Shown: positions 20,256 to 25,030 of the stretch, in pieces | Numbering within the stretch: position 1 is the first letter of the stretch | Layout: every line of letters begins with the position of its first letter | Assembly (NCBI GenBank): GCA_015501055.1 | Contig: JADNYV010000502.1 | Span: 1-25,030 of the forward strand | Reading direction: 5' to 3' | DNA length: 25,030 nt | From: Mucidula mucida | Taxonomy: Eukaryota; Basidiomycota; Agaricomycetes; Agaricales; Physalacriaceae | Translations under genes and position numbers: made by a program | Notes under the pieces: generated by a model | What the model was told of the DNA's origin: nothing | Databases searched by the model: none | What the model saw: the letters and a program-made list of their open reading frames with translations, nothing else

Positions 20256-20846
20256 GTGCCTCTACCAGCCTTAACCTTTCCTCGTTCTTGCTTGCATTGA
20301 AACATGGTGGGTTCGAGTCAGGTCAACACACCGTTGACCATCGTGGAACAAACAACTGCTCAGGCCGTAGATGAAGCCAATCGCCAGTGTCTATCTACTT
20401 CTCGTCTACTGAAGGTGCTGGATATCTTTGACTCTGTATATCCCAGTGTACTTAGCCATGCACCGTGTCTTTGACTCTTGAAGACCGTCATCACCATTGG
20501 ACGTTGCCGCCACCAGCCCCTAATATTGGTGGCGGCTAGTGAAAATTCGAGTCTCTGGATCTTTGATCTTTGTTAATCTCACTGAGCATGGACATACTTC
20601 CGTCCATCTTTCCTTGGTGCTTTTCCGGTTGGTCTGGCAATTATCCTCGACAACGAACAATATGTTCCCACGACTTCTCGGCATGCCACCTACAATGATT
20701 CATTCTCCATGGTGCGTAATACAAGTTTTATTCATCTTAGTTTTACCCGGCCAATCGGGAATTACAACTAACAGTCATCCTACCACCATGGGGCAGACTA
20801 AGAATCAGTTAAAGGCTGGCTTACTCTACTGAAGAACGCATCTACG
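20256..20846. promoter_or_regulatory. Divergent intergenic region MBL/SDR2 with a perfect hairpin
   Basis: About 590 bp between the divergent starts of the MBL gene (-) and SDR2 (+). It contains a perfect 10-bp inverted repeat, GCCGCCACCA (20506-20515) and TGGTGGCGGC (20527-20536), around an 11-nt loop. TCTTTGACTCT occurs twice (about 20427 and 20467). Could be an operator for a zinc-cluster-type factor or a decayed element end; function unknown. Confidence 0.4.
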
Positions 20847-21968
20847 ATGTCTCGCCTCAATGTGTCTAACATCATGTCTCTCACTGGCCAAGTGGCGCTC
20901 GTCACTGGCGGTGGTACCGGAATGTACGTGTCATCACAGCGCTCATCGTCGTGTGCATACTGATTAGGTTATGGTTTTAGTGGTTTGATGATCTCCAAAG
21001 GCTTTGCCGCGAACGGAGCAAAGGTCTACATCACCGGGCGTCGCGAAGAGGTGTTGCGAAAGGCAGCGGCCTCGCAGTCGGCTAAAGAAGGAGTTCTTAT
21101 TCCGTCAGTTTCTTTCTTTGTGATTACACAGTATGATGATGCAGCATTAGATTGGTCATGGACGTGACCGACCAAACAAGCATTGATAAAGCCGTCAAGC
21201 ATATTCAGGCCGCAGAAGGCAAGCTCGACATCCTCGTCAACAAGTACGTTCCTCAAGGGTACTCTTCTCTTCAAGCCGCCTAATTCTCCTCTGTAGTGCG
21301 GGAGCAAACGTTCCCACCTCCAAGACGGACCCGGACTTTCTCCAGAAGAAGATTGACAACCACACAGGGAACAAAGACCCCCTGGAGCACGAGACATTCC
21401 AAGGCTGGGCCGAGCTGTTTGGGATCAACATATCCGCGCCGTTCTTCGTCGTGCGCTCGTTCCTCGAACTCCTCGTAAAGGGCGCAAACGCGCGTCAGAG
21501 CACCGCATGTGTTATCAATGTGGCCTCCGCCGCAGCATTGGTGAAAAGCTGGGTTACTGTCAATAGCGTACGTCCATCCACCGCTCTTTCATTCACGCTC
21601 TGATTTCCTCTAGTTGGCATACAGCCCGGCAAAGAGCGCCGTTGAGAAGCTCTCCATTGGGTTGGCAACGGACTTTGCGCATCGCGATATTCCTGTCCGC
21701 GTAAACGTCTTGCACCCAGGCATGTTTCCGTCTGAGATGGTTCCGCCGGGTGCTTTGGAGAGTCTCGATACCGTGCTCCCGGGTTTGGTTGCACCGACAC
21801 CATTGAAAAGGGCTGGAACGTCAGTAGTCTCTTTGTCGATTGGATGAATGCTGATTTGTTTACAGCGAGGAGGAGATGGTCATGAGTGCCATGTATCTGG
21901 CGGCGTGTGGGTACGCGAATGGCACGTCAATTGCTGTTGATGGAGGTATCGCACTGGTCAATCCTTGA
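20847..21968 (+). CDS. Short-chain dehydrogenase/reductase SDR2
   Basis: Paralogue of SDR1, 290 residues, exons 20847-20923, 20981-21103, 21151-21243, 21297-21567, 21614-21819, 21866-21968. All six lengths (77, 123, 93, 271, 206, 103) equal those of SDR1, while the introns differ. It has TGGGTGIG at 20-27, NNAG at 97-100, catalytic Ser175 (INVASAAAL), Y191-S-P-A-K195, and the C-terminal CGYANGTSIAVDGGI. The start MSRLNVSNIMSLTGQVALVTGG parallels MNRLSVSNIM in SDR1. No lesion is seen. NAD(P)-dependent oxidoreductase of unknown substrate; the differences around the active site (YSPAK against YGVSK) suggest some divergence in use. Confidence 0.93.
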
Positions 21969-22177
21969 AGGCGATTATACAAATCTTCAGGCTGCGGTAC
22001 TGTTGGAACATCGATTGAAACAGCAATCTGAATCATCACTCACTTGTACAAATTAAAACGATACTGTCAATTTTAGATGAAGGAACATAACGAGCGTAAG
22101 ATGAGAAATACATTCATTGTCTACCGTACCCATGCGTACGTGCAAGATAAATAGGAAATGCAAATCAAGCAACAATA
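21969..22177. other. Tail-to-tail spacer SDR2 / DUF7918 gene
   Basis: 209 bp between convergent stops, AT-rich, presumably both 3' UTRs. No gene or repeat is visible. Confidence 0.5.
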
Positions 22178-23630
22178 TCAGTGAGCAAATCTCGAGCCAA
22201 AGCTCGCGTACGGTCGATCCCCAATGCGATCCTGCAGAAGAATGAGAAACGAGGAGAGGAAACGACGAAGCAACTCACTATTAACGAAGGCATGCCCTCC
22301 GGATGATAGCGATAATTCTAGCAAATTCATTAGGACAAGCACCAGGAAAACGCAGACACTCACATAGGCATGATATTCCATCTGCGCGCGAACATCGTCA
22401 GGTAGTGGCTCAAGTTTCGGCGCGGGATCTCGGTCTTCTTCTTCTTGTTCTTCCTCTTCCTGTTCCTCTTCGTCTTCTTCTTCGACTCCTCCTCTGTCAT
22501 TCTCTTCCTCTGAATGCCCACTGGCATGACCCTCCTGCTTCACTCTCACCGTTTCGTAAGCAATGCGCATTTTCTCCATTGCTTCCCGAACCAGCGCTGG
22601 ATCCTTCACGTCCTCTTCTTCATCATCGTGAGAAAGATCAATCATAACGGGCGGCGGACGCGCTTCTTCATCTTCGTCTTTAATAGTCATGTATATGCGC
22701 ATCTGGAGAAAAATTCAAAAAGATGTAGGAAGTGGTGAGCAGGTACTCACCCCCATATACTGTATCTCGGGGACCTCGGGCTCTTCCCACTCGTCCACGT
22801 CAATCGCCTCCTCCCTCTTCACCTCTCCAACTGGGCGGGGTATGATTTCCTGCGCGCGGAGAATCTCTGGAGACACGTTTAGGATGAGTGGCGGGAACGA
22901 CCAGATACTAACCCAGCGGGCGATATCGAAAGCAGAACGTGACGAGCGGCTCTCCTGTCGGTTTATCGAACGACGGGCGCGGCGGGCCGTGAGATGATGA
23001 CGCCAAAGGGGGAACGTGGCGGCTCGCACCCAAGCTGTTATACATCAGTACAGCATATACTTTGGACAAAGTACCCACTTTGCTTGGTGGGCAAAGCCTT
23101 TCTTTCTCCTCTCGTGATACACAGTTTGAATCTCTCGCCGGCCCCCTCGATAGCTCCCCTGTCCTCGCTTTGGCGGGTAGTGCTTGCGCTGGTTCTTCGA
23201 GTACTGGACGCTGTGGATGACAATTTCAATCTCGCCCAATTGCTGCGACGGCGCCGCGTCAAGGTAATTATCGTCGTCGGTCAAGTTGATCTTGTCGAAT
23301 ATGAACGGCCGCGTAGACGTGTCCGAGTCCCGCACGCTAGCCAGTGTGGCTTTATTCCGGCGCATGCTCTCGATATAGCGCGGCGGGTAGGAGTGCCCGT
23401 CGATGGATGCTATTCCTCGTGTCGGCGTGCGTACGGCGGCATCTGACCAGAAGATTTTGAATTCCTGGACTGGTAAAGTACAGGCCTAATCCAGGCAAGG
23501 AACAACGCACTTTTCCAACCTCCGAAGCAATATAGCAAGTAACCCGCCGCCCGTTCACAGACGTTTGGTACTCCGCCGCAGGAGTCCCGTCGATTGTCAC
23601 CCACGCAGAGAAATCCTCGAATTGCGGCAT
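22178..23630 (-). CDS. DUF7918-domain protein with acidic C-terminal tail
   Basis: 391 residues from seven exons: 23630-23511, 23464-23079, 23034-22913, 22866-22751, 22702-22364, 22317-22279, 22231-22178 (sum 1176 nt, in frame). The N-terminal two thirds match the DUF7918 pattern of Agaricomycetes: FSAWVTIDGTPAAEYQTSV, CYIASEVGKEFKIFW, RPFIFDKINLTDDDNYLDAA, LGEIEIVIH, ERRKKGFAHQA, PLVTFCFRYRPLEILRAQ. The tail is very acidic (Glu/Asp runs at 22440-22500) and could be nuclear or histone-binding; function of the family is unknown. ATG 23630 (MPQFEDFSAWV) fits the family start, although the frame is open further up. The 39-nt exon 6 is inferred from GTGAGT/CTAG signals; reading through instead also stays in frame. 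The gene appears intact. Confidence 0.85.
22430..22500. repeat. GAA/GAG-rich low-complexity tract
   Basis: CTT/CTC triplet-rich on the plus strand, encoding the poly-Glu/Asp part of the DUF7918 protein tail on the minus strand. Imperfect, so it looks like coding low complexity rather than a true microsatellite. Confidence 0.7.
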
Positions 23631-23906
23631 TCGGTCGTGGTAGTCGTGGTCCAAGTCCAATTTCAAATAATACAATGGTCTCGGGTCTGGGCCGACGCGT
23701 CGTCCGCTCATTACCCCATTTAGCTCAAGAATCAATTCGACGCGGACGGTCCGTGCGCAGACTTCCATACAGACCTCACTACAATCCACCAGGCCTCTTC
23801 AGATATCCAAGTGACAACTCACACGCACCAATTTCTCGTTAGCCTTAGCCTTGTCCGCCGCTTGAATGACTAGGCCGACCTAATACCATACACCGCCAAC
23901 CCTACC

Positions 23907-24428
23907 TGTTATGAATCGCCATATTTTCACATTTTCACATCTTATCATATCTTATCGGGAGCCTTGTCTTATCAACCAACGGACCGTTTCATCATCCGTT
24001 TCGATCATACCCCTTTTCATTACCGAAGCCGTACTCATGTCGGCACACGCCCAACACATGGATGACATCATACATGCCGATACCTCATGGACTCCCTATT
24101 GTATACACACCGCCGACACTCGTAGCACACATGGTCGTTTCAGTATTATTACTTACATGCAGTCACCACTCGTATTTAATGGTTTCACGGACTAGTAGCA
24201 TACAACACTGGGTCAAGGGCGTGGAGCATCCCTAGTGGAAACACGTATGGACAAGGAGCTTCAAACACAGACTTACTAGTATATAAGCAGTAGTGTAGTA
24301 TCATTGTACTTTAGTTCCGATCTCGTTTATACACCTGGCCTAGCCTAGTCTTACGAACGCGAACGCTTTCTCTTTTAGTTCTTGCTGTGGTACCTGGTTG
24401 AGTCTCGTGGCTTAGTCAGTCGCTAACA
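23907..24428 (+). repeat. 5' LTR of copy B (522 bp)
   Basis: Same LTR as copy A, beginning TGTTATGAATCG and ending CGCTAACA. It is shorter by seven bases (a 6-bp deletion near 24003 and a 1-bp deletion near 24043). TATA box and AGTTCCGATCT are conserved. Confidence 0.93.
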
Positions 24429-25022
24429 GAAGATCGGAACTACTTTCTACCACCTACCACACATCCTTGATCGTCGATCAGCACTTCGCTGTTTGATCAT
24501 CACACATCCCCATCCCCTTTCCTGTTTACAGATCGACGGATTCTTAATTCCAGCGCACGTCCGCATACGTGTGTATTGGTCCAGTAGCGCCGGCTAACAG
24601 TTAGAGATAACTGCCTCGGGTGCTGGAAGTAGCCGCTCTCACGAGAACGAACTTTTGGCAGTTGCACTTCAGTGGGCGCTGTTTACGGGTCAACCCCGTT
24701 CCCAGGAAAACTTCGGCTTACCTCACACCAGAGGGACGTCGGCTGGGCAATTGCGAACTTGTGACGAGCTCTTGGGCTCCGTAGATACGTAGTCAGTAGT
24801 CGGTAAAATAGTGTAGACAGTTACGATACCTACCTACTTTACTTACATTACGATACACACCACCATTCCCCACCCTACCAAGTCCTGGATTCTATTTCAG
24901 ATCTAGGCGATCCCTCCCTATTCATCCAAACCTCTATTCCCTCACCCGTTTCATCCAAATCCGCATCACCCATATCCCCACTTTCACCCTTTCACTCTCC
25001 GATCCCATCACCCCGATCCATC

Positions 25023-25030
25023 ATGTCCAA
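25023..25030 (+). CDS. gag: Start of gag, copy B (partial)
   Basis: ATGTCCAA, identical to the first bases of gag in copy A and in the same leader context. Cut by the window edge. Confidence 0.75.

Larger units (their letters stand above)
23907..25030 (+). mobile_element. Chromovirus copy B, 5' end only
   Basis: The LTR is followed by the self-priming site AGATCGGAACT (24431-24441), the leader, and the gag ATG at 25023 two codons before the window ends. This shows a second full-length or nearly full-length element rather than a solo LTR. It sits about 280 bp upstream of the DUF7918 start, pointing away from that gene. Confidence 0.9.

Noticed and set aside
22178..22363. Hydrophobic stretch at the end of the DUF7918 frame as a membrane segment
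   Set aside because: It lies in what looks like an intron with good GTGAGT donors and CTAG/CTGCAG acceptors; the apparent segment is intron read-through.
1..25030. CRISPR arrays, tRNA, rRNA or prophage-like systems
   Set aside because: No regularly spaced repeats, cloverleaf or rRNA sequence seen, and the DNA is clearly fungal nuclear.

Overview
The window looks like nuclear DNA of a mushroom-forming basidiomycete (Agaricomycetes). The evidence is short GT-AG introns of about 45-65 nt in almost every gene, a DUF7918-type gene, MYND zinc-finger proteins, small families of epoxide hydrolases and SDRs, and a Ty3/gypsy chromovirus. No tRNA, rRNA, CRISPR array or bacterial-style operon was seen.

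Layout: (1) 9-2402 (+) APC-family amino-acid permease. (2) 2609-4904 (+) MYND zinc-finger protein, tail-to-tail with (3) 5088-6278 (-) an intact epoxide hydrolase, EH1. (4) 6894-8227 (-) AIF-like FAD/NAD(P)H oxidoreductase. (5) about 8535-8810 (-) a decayed fragment of a second MYND gene. (6) 9680-17404 (+) a second epoxide hydrolase, EH2, split by (7) a 6,517-bp chromovirus at 10560-17076 with a 5-bp target duplication (ACAAG). (8) 18022-19184 (+) SDR1. (9) 19181-about 20255 (-) a metallo-beta-lactamase-fold gene whose stop codon overlaps that of SDR1. (10) 20847-21968 (+) SDR2, with the same exon lengths as SDR1. (11) 22178-23630 (-) DUF7918 protein. (12) 23907-25030 (+) the LTR, leader and gag start of a second copy of the same retroelement, running off the window.

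The retroelement is the most informative part. It carries a self-complementary primer-binding site (Tf1/sushi-type self-priming), a slippery GGGTTTT heptamer followed by a stem-loop at the gag/pol junction, a chromodomain after the integrase, and a pol frame that ends inside the 3' LTR. In the inserted copy, a 2,960-bp block (most of pol plus the first 57 bp of the 3' LTR) is inverted inside the element. Pol also has TGA stops where CGA is expected and a cluster of one-base deletions, so this copy is dead.

The host genes (two epoxide hydrolases, two SDRs, an MBL-fold hydrolase and a flavin oxidoreductase) could form a small catabolic, detoxification or secondary-metabolism neighbourhood built by local duplication. 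That joint role is inference. Several genes (MYND, AIF-like, EH2, MBL) show single-base frame breaks. Either this locus is decaying or the assembly has small indel errors; reads would decide.
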